This document shows positions 52,513 to 62,176 of a stretch of 64,000 bases of DNA, piece by piece (position 1 is the first letter of the stretch; the number at the start of each line of letters is the position of its first letter). A program made the translations under genes and the position numbers. This stretch comes from Catenulispora rubra (GTDB lineage: Bacteria > Actinomycetota > Actinomycetes > Streptomycetales > Catenulisporaceae): the NCBI RefSeq assembly GCF_015356825.1, contig NZ_JAACYW010000001.1, forward strand, positions 224,594 through 288,593, in the 5' to 3' direction. Under the pieces are notes generated by a model. It was given only the letters and a program-made list of their open reading frames with translations. It was not told the DNA's origin and made no database searches.

Positions 52513-52931
52513 GTCGCCAACCATCGGGGCACGTCTGTCGAGTCACGTCGCAACGCCAACGCGTGCTATTGGCACTGGTAACGGCCTGTTGGCGTGCGAA
52601 GGCACAAGACGGCTCGGCAGCCGATGCGCCTCTATGATTGCGCCGACGGTCAGGCTGCCAACCGGCTTCGAGTTTGGCTGCTTGGCGATGGGGACGTAGA
52701 GGACAGGACCGCGGGGATGGCGCTTCCTGTCCACGCCCGACGGCGGCCTCGCGGTTTGGCCTGGCTCAGAGGCCGACGAGAAGTGGCCGGGTGCAGGCGC
52801 GGAACCGTGAAGAGGGCTCGTGCAATGTCAGCCGGCCGAAGTTCGACCTGCTCGGAAGAGAATCGTGCCGACACCGTAGTCGTATCCGCGTGAAACGCGC
52901 GGTACGCCACGATCATCTAGGGTTTTGGCCC
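52513..52931. other. Gap with no recognisable gene
   Basis: The 419 bases before the Nudix gene contain open frames on both strands but no start with a ribosome binding site, and no family likeness. No hairpin or repeat stands out. Confidence 0.4.
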
Positions 52932-53513
52932 ATGGGTGAGGATGCTCCGGGCCGGACGTTGCCCGAACACGAACTGGCCGCCACCGCCTCCAACATCGTT
53001 TACACGAACCGTTGGATGACCGTGCGTGAAGACAAGACGCTGCGGCACGACGGAACAGAGGGCATCTTCGGGATCGTGGACAAGCCCGACTTCGCACTCG
53101 TCATCCCCTATGCTGACGGCGGCTTCCACCTGGTCGAGCAGTACCGGTACGCCGTCAAAGGACGTTACTGGGAGTTTCCGCAAGGTTCGTGGGAGACCAA
53201 GCCTGACGCAGACCCGCTGGACGTCGCCCGCGGCGAACTCGCCGAGGAGACCGGGCTGCGCGCCGGCAACCTGAAGCGCCTCGGCCACCTGTTCGAGGCA
53301 TATGGGTACTGCAACCAAGGCTTCCACGTAATCCTCGCCACCGACCTGACCGCTGGGGAGCCGGATCTCGAAGAATCCGAGGCCGGACTGATCAGCCGCT
53401 GGTTCCCCGAAGCACACCTCTGGGAACTGATCGCTGACGGACGGTTTAAAGACGCACCCTCGATCGCTGCCCTCGCCCTGTTTCAACAACACCGAGCCGC
53501 ACAGACCGCATAG
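52932..53513 (+). CDS. Nudix hydrolase (ADP-ribose pyrophosphatase-like)
   Basis: A 193-aa Nudix-fold hydrolase. The box region is PQGSWETKPDADP then VARGELAEETGL; the catalytic EExG Glu residues are present, with G where R is most common. The preceding FALVIPYADGGFHLVEQYRYAV fits ADP-ribose or nucleotide-sugar pyrophosphatases. ATG 52932 is chosen because the longer frame to the left shows no protein-like pattern. It stands alone. Confidence 0.85.
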   Translation: MGEDAPGRTLPEHELAATASNIVYTNRWMTVREDKTLRHDGTEGIFGIVDKPDFALVIPYADGGFHLVEQYRYAVKGRYWEFPQGSWETKPDADPLDVARGELAEETGLRAGNLKRLGHLFEAYGYCNQGFHVILATDLTAGEPDLEESEAGLISRWFPEAHLWELIADGRFKDAPSIAALALFQQHRAAQTA

Positions 53514-53723
53514 ATCCACGCCGCCACGCGACAAAATCTCCGAGCAGGATGGAGGTGTCGGTCTCACAGGCTCACCGGCCGGTCACCAGAGTCCCAGAGC
53601 GGCTCGCGCTTCCTGTACCGGCGGCGTTGTCAGGCGTCCCATCTGACGTCCCATAGCCCTGCGCCGCAGGACATCGACGCGAATCCCCGCGAACGAGCGG
53701 TCGACAGCCGATAGCCTCAGCGG

Positions 53724-55064
53724 ATGGCCGTCCGCTTGCACAGACTCACGTCACGACTGGGCGCCGAGCTCGACGAGCTGGCTCCCGTGCACCTCCAGGC
53801 GCTCTGCGACTTGGGAATGCCCGAAGACGTCGACCTCGATTTCAAGAGCGCAGACGCGTACACGACCACCGGTGCTGAAGGACTTGACGAACTGGCCAAG
53901 GACGTGACGGCACTGGCGAACGCCCGCGGCGGCCTGATCGTCGTCGGAATCGCCGAGGACAGCCAAGGGCGCGCCGACTCGCTCAGTGAAATCGCGGTGA
54001 GCGACAAGAAGATCGGGCAGATGTACAGCGGACTGCGTGCCCGAGTCGTGCCGTACCTCCCCGACGTCTGGATCAGCAATGTGGAGACGGCGAACGGTTC
54101 AGGCACGGGGTACCTTTTGATTGCCGTGCCCAGTAGCACCATCGCCCCGCACGCGGTGCGCATGACCAGCCGGCCGCAGTACTCATTTGCACGCCGGGTC
54201 GGCCGGACCACTGCCTGGCTGGAGGAATCCGAGATCGCCGCGCTCTACCGTGACCGCTTCCGCCTGGCAGTAGAGCACCGGGACAAGGTGCAGAATGTAC
54301 TCCAGACCGGCTCGCAATGGGTACGGAGGATCGGTCCGACATCCACGAACCGAATCTGGCTGCAGATCGCCCTCGTTCCCTCCGCGCCAGCCGAGCGATT
54401 CATAGACCCGGCACATATCAATGGTCTGAGCACCTTCTTCAGGGAGCACTCGAAGCCCGGCGTCGCACCTCACCCGGCCCTCAACGGGTTCGCCAGGCAA
54501 ACGCCACAGGTATTACGAGGTCGCCTCCGCCTGGAGCCACAAACGAGTTCTACGGCCATGGAGGCATACGCGGACGGCTGCGTCTACCTCCGTGCGGAGG
54601 TCGGATGGCCGCCCTCGTCTGGCGGTACCGCGCCGGTGCTCAACTTTACGTTCATGGAGTTCTGGCTACTGGCGCTGCTTCATGCAGCAGCGGCGTATGC
54701 CGACTGGGCGGGCGCATACGGCGACGTCGACATCCTTGCCGACCTATCCGGGCCGATCGTGATCATCCCCAGCGCAGCTCCTTTGGTCGGAAACTTCATG
54801 CCGCCCTTCAACAGCGATGCGAGACAGCGCACAGACACTGAGCCGGTCCATGCAACCTCCACGCTCGAAGCATTGGCCGCGGACGCCGCGCAGCTCCTGT
54901 CCTGCGCTCGCCGCATCGCATCTGATCTGGTCGCCGACTTCGGATGCGTCGAAACAACCATGCTCAAGCCCGACGGGCAGATCCTTTCAGGAAGGCTCGA
55001 CCCGCAAGCAAAGGCGGCCATCGAGCACTGGATGCGCAACGCGGGTCTGCCCGTCGGTGAGTAG
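53724..55064 (+). CDS. Schlafen-type AlbA_2 domain protein
   Basis: A 446-aa protein. Residues about 35-190 form an AlbA_2 (divergent AAA-4, Schlafen-like) domain: EDVDLDFKSADA, ELAKDVTALANARGGLIVVGI, and RPQYSFARRVGRTTAWLEESEI. This domain binds or cleaves nucleic acid in phage defence and RNA-targeting systems. The C-terminal 250 residues are unfamiliar. It is monocistronic, with lower GC than nearby housekeeping-like genes. A role in nucleic-acid surveillance is inference; no ATPase domain is present. Confidence 0.75.
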   Translation: MAVRLHRLTSRLGAELDELAPVHLQALCDLGMPEDVDLDFKSADAYTTTGAEGLDELAKDVTALANARGGLIVVGIAEDSQGRADSLSEIAVSDKKIGQMYSGLRARVVPYLPDVWISNVETANGSGTGYLLIAVPSSTIAPHAVRMTSRPQYSFARRVGRTTAWLEESEIAALYRDRFRLAVEHRDKVQNVLQTGSQWVRRIGPTSTNRIWLQIALVPSAPAERFIDPAHINGLSTFFREHSKPGVAPHPALNGFARQTPQVLRGRLRLEPQTSSTAMEAYADGCVYLRAEVGWPPSSGGTAPVLNFTFMEFWLLALLHAAAAYADWAGAYGDVDILADLSGPIVIIPSAAPLVGNFMPPFNSDARQRTDTEPVHATSTLEALAADAAQLLSCARRIASDLVADFGCVETTMLKPDGQILSGRLDPQAKAAIEHWMRNAGLPVGE

Positions 55065-55188
55065 CTCTTGCCATTGACGTGAGGCGGCCGAGAGCTGTCT
55101 GCGGCTGTGTTGGATTGTCACCGCAAGCGTCGCGAGTTCGTGCCGGACCACCAGCACGGCGGTGCGGCACGATCTCGGACGGTTCGCA

Positions 55189-56805
55189 CTAGTGCATCAC
55201 CACCGCACCCTCGGTGGCGTTCTCGCCCTTCTTGGTGAGCAGGGCGATCAGCGCTCCCCCGATAGCAACAACGGCCGCGATCAGGAACGCGGCGGACATC
55301 CCGCTGATGAATGTCGAGTGAACGACCTCGGTGATGGTCGCCGCCGTCGGACCCGGGGTGCCCGGCGAGACCGCCGCGACGCCGACCGTGGTGGCGCTCT
55401 TGACCTCCACGAGCTGAGCCGGAGAGAGCGCGGGCAGGTGCGCAGCCGTCCACCGTGTCGGAAGCAGACTGCTGACCTTCGCGGACATGATCGCGCCGAG
55501 CACCGCGGTGCCGATCGTACCGCCGACCTGCATGGCGGTCGACTGCAGACCGCTGGCGACGCCGGCGAGTTCGACCTCCGCGTTGCCCACGATCACTTCG
55601 GTCGCGCCGACGATCACCGGGCTCAGGCCGAAGCCGAGCATGGCGAAGTAGACGATGGTCTCGTTCAAGCCGGACGTCATGGTGATCCGGGACAGACCGA
55701 ACAGCGCGCCCGACGCCAACAGCATGCCGACCGCCATCGGGATACGCGGCCCGACCTTGGTGATGGCGAATCCGGACAGGGGCGAGCCGACGATCAGCAT
55801 GCCGGTCAGCGGCAGCAGCCGAACACCGGTGCCGATGGCATCGAGGCCGTGCACGTTCTGCATGTAGAAGGTCATGAAGAACATCGCGCCGAACATGGCG
55901 AACATCAAGCAGAGCACCAGAACCGTTCCTGCCGACAACGAGATCGAGCGGAACAGGCGCAGCGGCAGCAGCGGCTCCTTCGCGGTGGCCTCGCGGGCTA
56001 TGAACAGGATCAGGGCCACTCCGCTGCCGGTGAGGAACGCGATCTCCTTTCCGCTGCCCCAGCCGAAGTCCGGACCCTTGATCAGGGCCCAGACGAGCAG
56101 GAAGAGAAACCCGCTGAGGAGCGCGATGCCGGGGATGTCGAACGAGCGCCCCTGCGACGGCGGCGTCTCATTGAGCACCATCAGGCCCACGACCAGGGCG
56201 ACGATGCCCACCGGGATGTTGATGTAGAAGCACGCCTCCCAGTTGATGTGCTGCACCAGCAGGCCGCCGACGATCGGTCCGGCCGCGGTGGACGCGCCGA
56301 CCACGGCTCCCCAGACGCCGATGGCGCCGTTGAGCTTCTCGGCCGGGAACGTGTTGCGCAGCAGGGCCAGCGCAGTCGGCTGAAGCATCGCGCCGAACAG
56401 GCCTTGCAGGATCCGGAAGGTGATGACCATCGCGACGCTCTTGCCGAGCGAGCCGGACACGCCGACGCCGGCCGAGGTCGCCGCGAACCCGATGATTCCG
56501 ATCAGGAAGACCTTCTTGTGCCCGAACCGGTCGCCGATCTTGCCGATCGTGATCAGCGAGACGGCTAGGGCGAGCAGGTAGCCGTTCGTCACCCACTGGA
56601 TGTCCGCGAGCGAGGCATTGAGCTTGGTCTGGATGTCCGGATTGGCGACGGCGACGATCGTGCCGTCCAGCGCCACCATCATGGTCCCGAGCGCTGCCGC
56701 CAGCAACGCCCAGGTCGGACTGCCGCGCAGCCCTCGCAGCCCCCTGCTTCGGGTGGTCTCCGCGCTCTCGTCCACGGCCGGAGCCGCCTCTACTTCCTGA
56801 CTCAT
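55189..56805 (-). CDS. MFS multidrug efflux permease (DHA2/EmrB-QacA type)
   Basis: A 538-aa transporter with 14 predicted membrane segments: ALDGTIVAVANPDIQ in helix 1, the loop GKIGDRFGHKKVF, and GPIVGGLLV in helix 5. It exports drugs by proton antiport. ATG 56805 has GAGGGG at seven bases; ATG 56811 is too close to it. It is divergent from a TetR gene with repeated TGTCA/TGACA sites between them, the standard layout for drug-inducible efflux. Confidence 0.9.
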   Translation of the reverse strand: MSQEVEAAPAVDESAETTRSRGLRGLRGSPTWALLAAALGTMMVALDGTIVAVANPDIQTKLNASLADIQWVTNGYLLALAVSLITIGKIGDRFGHKKVFLIGIIGFAATSAGVGVSGSLGKSVAMVITFRILQGLFGAMLQPTALALLRNTFPAEKLNGAIGVWGAVVGASTAAGPIVGGLLVQHINWEACFYINIPVGIVALVVGLMVLNETPPSQGRSFDIPGIALLSGFLFLLVWALIKGPDFGWGSGKEIAFLTGSGVALILFIAREATAKEPLLPLRLFRSISLSAGTVLVLCLMFAMFGAMFFMTFYMQNVHGLDAIGTGVRLLPLTGMLIVGSPLSGFAITKVGPRIPMAVGMLLASGALFGLSRITMTSGLNETIVYFAMLGFGLSPVIVGATEVIVGNAEVELAGVASGLQSTAMQVGGTIGTAVLGAIMSAKVSSLLPTRWTAAHLPALSPAQLVEVKSATTVGVAAVSPGTPGPTAATITEVVHSTFISGMSAAFLIAAVVAIGGALIALLTKKGENATEGAVVMH

Positions 56806-56845
56806 CGCCATTCCCCTCGCGGTCCGTGTCTGCGCCGCCAAATTA

Positions 56846-56894
56846 TGTCACTCGATGACACTTGTCAATCGAGGACATTTGACATCACATGACA
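56846..56894. promoter_or_regulatory. Array of TGTCA/TGACA operator half sites
   Basis: TGTCA-N5-TGACA at 56846-56860, TGTCA-N5-GGACA at 56863-56877, and TGACA-N5-TGACA at 56880-56894, repeating every 17 bp between the efflux gene and its divergent tetR. Confidence 0.65.
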
Positions 56895-56912
56895 TACGGA
56901 TAGGCTGGACGT

Positions 56913-57596
56913 ATGCGCAAGCCGTCTGCAGCGACCATGGACCGGATCGACGCCATCGCGTCCGCAGGCACGGCAGACCGACGTGAGCGCAAGAAGAACC
57001 AGACGCGCGAGGCCCTGGTGTACGCGGCACTGGACCTGTTCGAGGCCAAGGGCTACGAGGAGACGACGGTCCGCGAGATCACGGACGCGGTCGACGTCGC
57101 CAGCCGTACGTTCTTCCGCTACTTCGCGAACAAGGACGACCTGGTGCTCGGCTTCGCCCGGGACTTCCAGGAGGGCTGGGTCCTCGAGCTGGGCACCCGT
57201 CCCGCGGACGAAGAGCCGTTGACCGCGCTGCGCAACGCGTTCGCCGCACGTTCCCGTGAGCTCATGAAAGAGCACCCGAACAGGCAAACCACGGACATCA
57301 GGGTCCTCAAACTCATCGAGAACACCCCGTCGCTGCTCGCCGCACAGCTGCGCAACAGCCATGAGCGGGCGGCCGACGTGATCAACGTGCTGGCCGCGCG
57401 TGAAGGCGTCGACCCCGACGCAGACCTCCGCCCGCACGTCGCGACAACGGTGTTCCTCAGCCTTGTGGCCTTGTCCGCCAAGCAACTGTCGGATGAGGAC
57501 GCCACCTCTGAGGACGTACTCGCCGCTCTCGACAAGGCACTCGAGCACCTCCAGCCAGCCCTGGCCGGACACTGGGGACCGCCGGCCGGGACCTGA
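56913..57596 (+). CDS. TetR family regulator of the efflux pump
   Basis: Repressor of 227 aa. After a basic N-terminal tail the helix-turn-helix spans about residues 25-75 (TTVREITDAVDVASRTFFRYFANKDDLV). The C-terminal domain is helical. It is divergent from the DHA2 efflux gene with three spaced TGTCA-type sites between, so drug-responsive repression of both genes is likely. ATG 56913 is the only well-placed start. Confidence 0.87.
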   Translation: MRKPSAATMDRIDAIASAGTADRRERKKNQTREALVYAALDLFEAKGYEETTVREITDAVDVASRTFFRYFANKDDLVLGFARDFQEGWVLELGTRPADEEPLTALRNAFAARSRELMKEHPNRQTTDIRVLKLIENTPSLLAAQLRNSHERAADVINVLAAREGVDPDADLRPHVATTVFLSLVALSAKQLSDEDATSEDVLAALDKALEHLQPALAGHWGPPAGT

Positions 57597-57782
57597 CGAA
57601 GCGGCGGGATCCTCCTGCCTGCGTCCACAGGATCGGCGCTGGCAGACGGCGGTAGCCAGAGCCCTGACTGCCCTAAGTCGGATTCGACAACATGCCGGGA
57701 TCTCCGCGTTGCGCGACGCGGAGATCGAGGTCTGGGCTGGTGTCCAAAGCGCCGAAGCCGCAGAGGCGTCGGCGCTCCAGCA
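57597..57782. other. Gap beside a recombinase remnant, nothing clear
   Basis: Together with the remnant and the stretch to 58206 this makes about 600 bases without an intact gene. A minus-strand peptide in 58041-58200 (CPQLQYVDHETDAPIPSG) could be another gene scrap, unidentified. Confidence 0.35.
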
Positions 57783-58005
57783 CTACCCGGCGAGTTCGCG
57801 CGGCGATTGGGCTGGGACGGCAGCGGCGGCCTTGAGCTTAGGTAGGTGCTGGTACAGCGTGGCCCGGCCGACGCCGAGCAGTTTGGCGATCGAGCCCATC
57901 GACCGGTCCGGCTCGGCGAGTAGCGCCAGCGTATGCGATCTTCTCGGGACTGAAGGCCGGCGGGCGTCCGAGGCGCTGGCCGCAGGCGCGGGCGGCGCCT
58001 AGTAT
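57783..58005 (-). pseudogene. Serine recombinase (resolvase) C-terminal fragment, frameshifted
   Basis: Two minus-strand frames together read AARACGQRLGRPPAFSPEKI then LLAEPDRSMGSIAKLLG and VGRATLYQHLPKL, ending in TAG. This is the C-terminal DNA-binding helix-turn-helix of Tn3-type resolvases/invertases. The catalytic domain is missing and a frameshift separates the halves, so it is dead. It suggests a lost transposon. Confidence 0.7.
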
Positions 58006-58215
58006 GGCACCCATAGATCGTTGTCGGTGTGATCTCTGAGCTAGGCGGTGCGCGGCCCGCGCCAGGTAGGGTGCGCCGGATTCCGACCTCTTCCAGTTCG
58101 ACCGCGTCACCGGTGTCGCTGCGCAGTCCCGACGGGATCGGGGCGTCGGTCTCGTGATCGACGTACTGCAGCTGTGGGCAGCCCCCGGCCACGATCGTCG
58201 GGCAGGATGGGCGTC

Positions 58216-58677
58216 ATGGTAGAGATCAGCTTTCTGACCGAATCGGACCGCGCCTGCTGGGAAGTGCTGGCCCGTGGCAAAGACACCTACTTCGAGGTCG
58301 AACGCAGCGACGACGACTATGCACGGACCTGGCGACGCCTGCTCGACGACGAGCAGATACGCGGGATCGCCGCCTGGCTGGACGGCAAGATGGTCGGCTT
58401 CGCGCACTACCTGTATCACGCCAGTGTCTGGTACTCCGGGAAGTGCTATCTGGCGGACTTGTTCGTCGACCCGGATGTCCGCCGGCGGGGTGTCGCAACG
58501 GCAGTGATCGAGTGGGTGGCATGGGACGCCAAGGAGCACGGCTTCCCGAGCCTCTACTGGAACACGCTCGAAGACGCCCCAGCTCGCGCGTTGTACGACA
58601 AGGTGGGCAAGCATCACCAGGGGTTCATCCTCTACAGCTACCGGCGTAACGCAAACCAGAGCTCTACCCAGGGCTGA
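58216..58677 (+). CDS. GNAT family N-acetyltransferase
   Basis: A 153-aa acetyl-CoA-dependent transferase. The acetyl-CoA site is VDPDVRRRGVATAVIEW (R/Q-x-x-G-x-G/A pattern), followed by YWNTLEDAPARALYDKVG. It acetylates an amine on a small molecule or protein; the target is unknown. ATG 58216 has GGATGG upstream; ATG 58207 would add three residues. It is an isolated gene between transposon remnants, as is common for resistance-type acetyltransferases. Confidence 0.85.
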   Translation: MVEISFLTESDRACWEVLARGKDTYFEVERSDDDYARTWRRLLDDEQIRGIAAWLDGKMVGFAHYLYHASVWYSGKCYLADLFVDPDVRRRGVATAVIEWVAWDAKEHGFPSLYWNTLEDAPARALYDKVGKHHQGFILYSYRRNANQSSTQG

Positions 58678-58814
58678 GCTGAGGGGCGACCAAGGTAGGG
58701 CGATCTCGACTGGAGCGACCACAGCCGGTGGAACCGCCCCGTGACCGTTCGAGCCGACCAGCGAACGAGCAGCTAAAGCGACAGGAGCGTTGCTGGTGTG
58801 ACTGAAGTGGCTGG

Positions 58815-59800
58815 CCTTGTAGTAGCGGGCGCCGGTGGCCTTGGCCAGGCCGGTTGCTTTCTTGATCCGCCGCATGCCCATCCCGGCGGCCTTCAGCTCG
58901 TGGACCTCGGCGAACGTGCGTCTGATTCGCTGGGCGATCGCGATGTCGTCCACGCGCCGCTCGGCGGCGGCTGCGCCGAGTTGCTCAGGTCCGGGCCGTG
59001 CCGCCCACGCTTGCTGTGTTTCGGCCCACGCGTCCTCGGCGGCCTGGCGCAGGCAGCCGTGGTGCGCGGCGACGGTCTTCTTCACGTGTTCGCCAAGGTT
59101 CTTCCACAGGTGGAACCGGTCGGCGGCCTGGATCGCCTCGGGGGCTCCGCGCCGGGCGCCGTCTGCCTAGGCGCCGCCGCGGTCGCGGCACACGACCGTC
59201 ACGCCAGGATGCGCTGCGAGCCAGTCGGCCAGGTAGTCGGCCTCGCGGCCCTTGAACATGTCGATCGGCCGGTGATCGGCCATGTCCAGCAGGATCGTGC
59301 CATCTACCCGTCCGCGCCGGACGGCGAAGTCGTCGACGCCCAGGACCTCAACGGAGCCGACCACCGGGCCCAGAAGCGACCGCACAGCGCGGATCAGCGT
59401 GTTCCGTCCGACGGTCAGCCCGATCACCGCCGCCAGCCGAGATGCCTGCCGACCGGCCAGCATCAGCCCCAGCTGCGTGAACAGCGTGCTCGCTGGCAGG
59501 CTCCGTCGAGCGTAACGTGAGGTCAGCCCCTCGATCTGCTCGATAAACGTGCGCGTTGGGCAGTGGCCGTCACAAAAGAACCGGCGGACCGTCAACTCCA
59601 CCATGACCGGCTGCGCCCCTATTGGAAGATCGCCCAACTTCCGCTGATACCGGCTGTGGACCCGCCGCGACACAGTCGAACACGTCGGACACGCGGCGGT
59701 CTATCCGACCGCAACCGCACCGAGTATCAGGACCCCGTCACGACGATCCAGGTGCTCCACCTGCACCGGAGCCAGATGCGGCAGCAATACATCAAGGTTC
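58815..59800 (-). pseudogene. ISL3-family transposase, disrupted by two stops and truncated
   Basis: The minus-strand frame reads DVLLPHLAPVQVEHLD, a TAG at 59701-59703, then CPTCSTVSRRVHSRYQRKL, VLGVDDFAVRRGRVDGT, GREADYLADWLAAHPG and VVCRDRGGA. A TAG at 59167-59169 follows, and after it ADRFHLWKNLGEHVKK and AGMGMRRIKKATGLAK. The catalytic DDE pattern (VDDFA, CRDR) is recognisable. TAG replaces the Tyr expected in GAYADGA. The C-terminus breaks off near 58815. No terminal repeats could be confirmed. The element is inactive. Confidence 0.8.
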
Positions 59801-59849
59801 TGGGAAGTCCACGACCGTCATGCTGACAGGGTTAGGGCTGGCATCACCA

Positions 59850-60123
59850 GCTCGATCACGGAATGTGGGCCAGATCCACTTACGACCGCCGCAAACAGCG
59901 AAGAGAAGCGCTCGTGCTCGATCACCGCAAGCTTCGACAACGATACCGCCCTGTTCTGGTCCGACTCTGGCGCCCGTGCCTCGGCGCTGTGCTCCAAGCA
60001 AGGCCGCGACGCGGCCACCAACGCCGCCGGCACCGCGGCCGCCGCCCGCGATGCGGTCAACCAGGCCTACACCGACCTCGGCAACCTGGCCCAGCAACTG
60101 ACAGCCCTGGCCATACGCAGCTG
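59850..60123 (+). pseudogene. Unidentified 3' gene remnant
   Basis: An open frame without a start leads to DNDTALFWSDSGARA, an Ala-rich helical stretch (DAATNAAGTAAAARDAV) and AYTDLGNLAQQLTALAIRS, then TGA at 60121-60123. It looks like the end of a helical protein cut off by the neighbouring ISL3 element. The family is not recognised. Confidence 0.35.
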
Positions 60124-60720
60124 AGGGTGGCTGTTTCCGGAGCGTTACCCGCGTTCCAATATGTGCTCGCCGGCTGTGCCGTCGGCGCAGGCAGCCACAT
60201 TTCAACTTCACCTCGGTGACCGTGGGTGGCTCGTCCACAGGCGTTGATTGTGACCCGCCACCGCGTGAGGTTGCCGGTACCATCTCCAAGTCTCTCCCAT
60301 TGGGGAGCCCTGGCACTGAGGGTGAGGTGCGCCCCCTCCCACGGGCTGGTGACAACAAGGGCGCAACCTCGCTGCCGATCGGTGGTCCGGACGGTATTCA
60401 TAAGCCGTCGCAGTTGCGTGGCCCTCGGCTGGCGCAGAGCGTGCAGCAAGCAGCAAAAGATCGACCGCGTCGGCGAGTTCCCTGTCAAGCGGGCATGTCA
60501 AGACTCGATCGTGGGATCGGCGGCACAAAACGACACCCTTCAGCGCTCAACGCAGGGCCAATAGTCTGACAGCCGTGACGACCGCCCCCTCGCCAGCCGC
60601 AGCCGGATCACACGCCGTTCCTGCCCGCGGCGGTCACGCAGTACAGCACCGTTGATAACGGTTGGGCTATCGAGTCCGTCGGCAATGACGTAGGTTCCCG
60701 GCAAGCGTCACAGTAGGCGT
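60124..60720. other. Long gap, no gene assigned
   Basis: About 600 bases with several overlapping open frames on both strands, none with a good start, clear coding bias or family likeness. It may hold eroded genes. Confidence 0.4.
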
Positions 60721-62169
60721 ATGGGACAAGAGCGCTTCGCCAGACACGATGTTGCAGTAGCGCGCGAGAAGGGCGACCGGCGAGCTGAGGCCCGCGCTCT
60801 GTTCGAGCTCGGCGTTATCCTGACCAGACTTGATCGGCCTTCTGAAGCAGAGTCCGTGTTCGACCAACTCGAACTGATCGGCGGCGAGATGGTCGATCCA
60901 GCCAGGTTGGTTGTCACTGTCGCTCAAGCGAAGGGCGATCGATATGCCGAGCTGAGCAGCCTTGCAGAGCTTGCAAGGGTTCTACGCTACGTCCGCCGTC
61001 ATGGGGAAGCTGTTCACGTCGAAGGCCAGGCTCAGCAGTTGGCTCAGGAAGTTGCCGAACAGCGGAAGCGCGAACGTGTCGAGGCAGGCATCACGACTTC
61101 CGTTCAGGCCGTGGCCGCAGCACGCAAGCTTGGCAATCTGCAAGCTGAGGTTTGTGCGCTCGTCAACCTGAGTCACGCCCTTCGTGATGCCGGCCGTCAA
61201 GCGGAAGCAACACACGCGCAACAGCAAGCCCAACGAGTCAGCGTTGAGGTGGACACTAATGCGGCAAGGTTCGCGCACCAGCGCGGGGATTTGCCTGGGG
61301 AGTCGCTGGCGCTGTTGGCCCTCGGCAAGACCCTCATCGACTTCGGCCGATCAGCGCAGGCGGCAGTCGCAATTGACCAGGCCGAACAGATCGTCAGCCG
61401 TATTCTCGCGACCGTGCACCAGGAGCGTCACGACCACGCTTCGCCATGGCCATGGATTGCCGGTCCCAGCACGCTCGATGCCCTTGCAGACAGGCTGGCG
61501 GAAGTCAGGCGTACGGAAACATCAGCACGCGTTCGAGAATCGATTCCAGCTGGCCAAGCTATGGCTGACTCTGCAATAGACGAAGCTTTGAGAGCCGCCG
61601 CCCACGCGCGCGAAATCGGAGAGCACGACGGTGAAGCTCAAGCCATGATGATGCTCGCCAGAGCGTTCCGCGAGGTCGGCCGATACGACGAAGCTGCCGC
61701 CACCGACGGCGGGCCCGGGTTCAGCGGGCAACACCGTGCCTATTCCTTCGAAGAGGCACGCCGAGGAGACGATGGCGTCCGCGCCATGCGGCCTGACTCG
61801 CCAGAGGTCGAGATCATAGTCGGGTACGTTGTCGTGAAAACCCTCGGCCCTTTTCTCGAAGCGTTCGCAAAAAAGCTCGGCGAGCAGTTTGCGGAGACGC
61901 TCAGCCACGCTCTAAGCCGACTTCGACTCTTACTTAACCGTCGTACTAAACAGCGTGAATTGGATATATCAACCCGCGGCAGGATCACCCTGGTCCTGCC
62001 CAACCCGCTCCCGGACGAAGCGATGCTGGCTCTCCTCGATCTCGACGTGACTGATCCTGAACTTCAAGAAGCCAGGCTCTATTGGGACGAAGTGGCATCT
62101 AAATGGACACAAGCCAGACAAGAGGTCAAAGATCCAGACTCGGGCGATGGGTACCGAGCTATCCGGTGA
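60721..62169 (+). CDS. TPR-repeat protein with C-terminal membrane-like module
   Basis: A 482-aa protein. Residues about 1-330 are helical tetratricopeptide-like repeats (RRAEARALFELGVILTRLDR, LQAEVCALVNLSHALRDAGR, GESLALLALGKTLIDFGR). Residues about 350-400 form a hydrophobic or amphipathic helix (IIVGYVVVKTLGPFLEAFAKK), followed by a beta region (RGRITLVLPNPLPDEAMLALLDLDV). The end module resembles short conserved tails found on actinobacterial conflict or signalling proteins, comparable in layout to the EACC1-like protein at 9197. No effector gene lies next to it. GC is lower than average. Function unknown. Confidence 0.7.
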   Translation: MGQERFARHDVAVAREKGDRRAEARALFELGVILTRLDRPSEAESVFDQLELIGGEMVDPARLVVTVAQAKGDRYAELSSLAELARVLRYVRRHGEAVHVEGQAQQLAQEVAEQRKRERVEAGITTSVQAVAAARKLGNLQAEVCALVNLSHALRDAGRQAEATHAQQQAQRVSVEVDTNAARFAHQRGDLPGESLALLALGKTLIDFGRSAQAAVAIDQAEQIVSRILATVHQERHDHASPWPWIAGPSTLDALADRLAEVRRTETSARVRESIPAGQAMADSAIDEALRAAAHAREIGEHDGEAQAMMMLARAFREVGRYDEAAATDGGPGFSGQHRAYSFEEARRGDDGVRAMRPDSPEVEIIVGYVVVKTLGPFLEAFAKKLGEQFAETLSHALSRLRLLLNRRTKQRELDISTRGRITLVLPNPLPDEAMLALLDLDVTDPELQEARLYWDEVASKWTQARQEVKDPDSGDGYRAIR

Positions 62170-62176
62170 TCATCCC

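Noticed and set aside
59798..59830. P-loop-like translation GSGKSTTVMLTG on the plus strand
   Set aside because: Only about 12 residues fit; no Walker B, signature or fold follows and the frame quickly becomes Arg/Ser-rich. It overlaps the presumed end of the ISL3 remnant, so it is probably coincidental.
60208..60569. Several overlapping frames of about 105-145 codons on both strands
   Set aside because: None has a credible start, consistent codon bias or family pattern; they exclude each other.
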